15,515 bases of DNA from Candidatus Albibeggiatoa sp. nov. BB20 (GTDB lineage Bacteria > Pseudomonadota > Gammaproteobacteria > Beggiatoales > Beggiatoaceae): NCBI GenBank assembly GCA_016744725.1, contig JADGDW010000116.1, forward strand, positions 1-15,515, written 5' to 3'. Both the position numbers and the translations under genes were made by a program. Shown one piece after another: positions 15,293-15,515 of the stretch. Position 1 is the first letter of the stretch. Every line of letters starts with the position of its first letter. Under the pieces are notes generated by a model that saw nothing but the letters and a program-made list of their open reading frames with translations, did not search any database and was not told the origin of the DNA.

Positions 15293-15515
15293 TTATTCAA
15301 AGGGTCTACCGAACTGAGTTAGCATCCAAATCACCAATAGATATAACCCCATGAGAGATTGAAGGCCAGCAATAGAACGTATCCAGCCTTTGCGAATCCT
15401 TAGTGTAATATCTCGCCTTTGTACTTGTCTAATCCAGTTACCAATATTGTATTGTTGCCAGCCAATTTGGAGTGCAGATAATAAACTAAAATAAAATGCG
15501 ATTCCTAATACTTTA
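15293..15515 (-). CDS. C-terminal part of an unrecognised membrane protein (5' end outside window)
   Basis: Read on the minus strand from the window edge, one frame stays open for 73 codons to TAA (15295-15293). The sequence starts in a hydrophobic segment (VLGIAFYFSLLSALQIGW), followed by a cytoplasmic-looking loop rich in Arg and Lys (WIRQVQRRDITLRIRKGW). A second membrane segment follows (SLMGLYLLVIWMLTQFG), then a short tail. The positive loop between two membrane segments suggests a helical hairpin with its loop inside, which supports real coding. I do not recognise the family. It lies upstream of tex on the same strand with a 102-bp gap. Confidence 0.55.
   Translation of the reverse strand, partial: KVLGIAFYFSLLSALQIGWQQYNIGNWIRQVQRRDITLRIRKGWIRSIAGLQSLMGLYLLVIWMLTQFGRPFE

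Noticed and set aside
1..15515. CRISPR array, tRNA, rRNA, phage genes or multi-gene defence system
   Set aside because: No regularly spaced repeats, cloverleaf-like segments or matching protein families were seen; the only defence-related hint is the orphan antitoxin-like gene.

Overview
The window looks like chromosomal DNA of an AT-rich gammaproteobacterium. ArgRS, RlmE, FtsH and Tex are all close to their gammaproteobacterial counterparts by eye, and the rlmE-ftsH order is the one seen in Escherichia coli. A sulfur-oxidising Thiotrichales/Beggiatoa-like host is my guess from the low GC, the transposase tail and the type II secretion gene order; I could not test it.

Layout, left to right. 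(1) 1-547: the last 65 codons of an insertion-sequence transposase on the + strand, then a gene-free AT-rich stretch with a second copy of a motif that probably marks the IS end. (2) 548-3712, minus strand: a tightly overlapping operon for the envelope-spanning part of a type II secretion system, transcribed GspM-like, then a short GspC/PilP-like protein, then the GspD secretin as a lipoprotein. A short tandem repeat precedes it, and upstream lies a separate gene for an unrecognised exported protein (3838-4566). (3) 4741-7085, plus strand: argS (TTG start) and an FtsN-like SPOR protein overlapping by one base, followed by a hairpin. (4) 7386-10176, plus strand: a small orphan antitoxin-like gene, rlmE and ftsH, with a possible hairpin over the ftsH ribosome binding site and a 13-bp terminator hairpin at the end. 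(5) 10300-12719, plus strand: a two-gene glycosylation unit, a GT-C (GT39/ArnT-like) polytopic membrane glycosyltransferase followed two bases later by a GT2 glycosyltransferase fused to a GtrA-type membrane domain. (6) 12809-15190, minus strand: tex, convergent with the previous unit across a hairpin. (7) 15293-15515, minus strand: the C-terminal end of an unrecognised membrane protein that runs off the window.

Most of the window is housekeeping: translation (argS), cell division (SPOR protein), rRNA methylation (rlmE), membrane proteolysis (ftsH) and transcription-associated RNA binding (tex). The accessory content is the IS remnant, the short T2SS operon, the unknown exported protein, the orphan antitoxin-like gene and the glycosyltransferase pair. 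I did not find a CRISPR array, tRNA, rRNA, phage module or clear defence system. The best candidates for something less ordinary are the GT-C plus GT2-GtrA unit, the minimal M-C-D secretion operon, and the ftsH leader hairpin.
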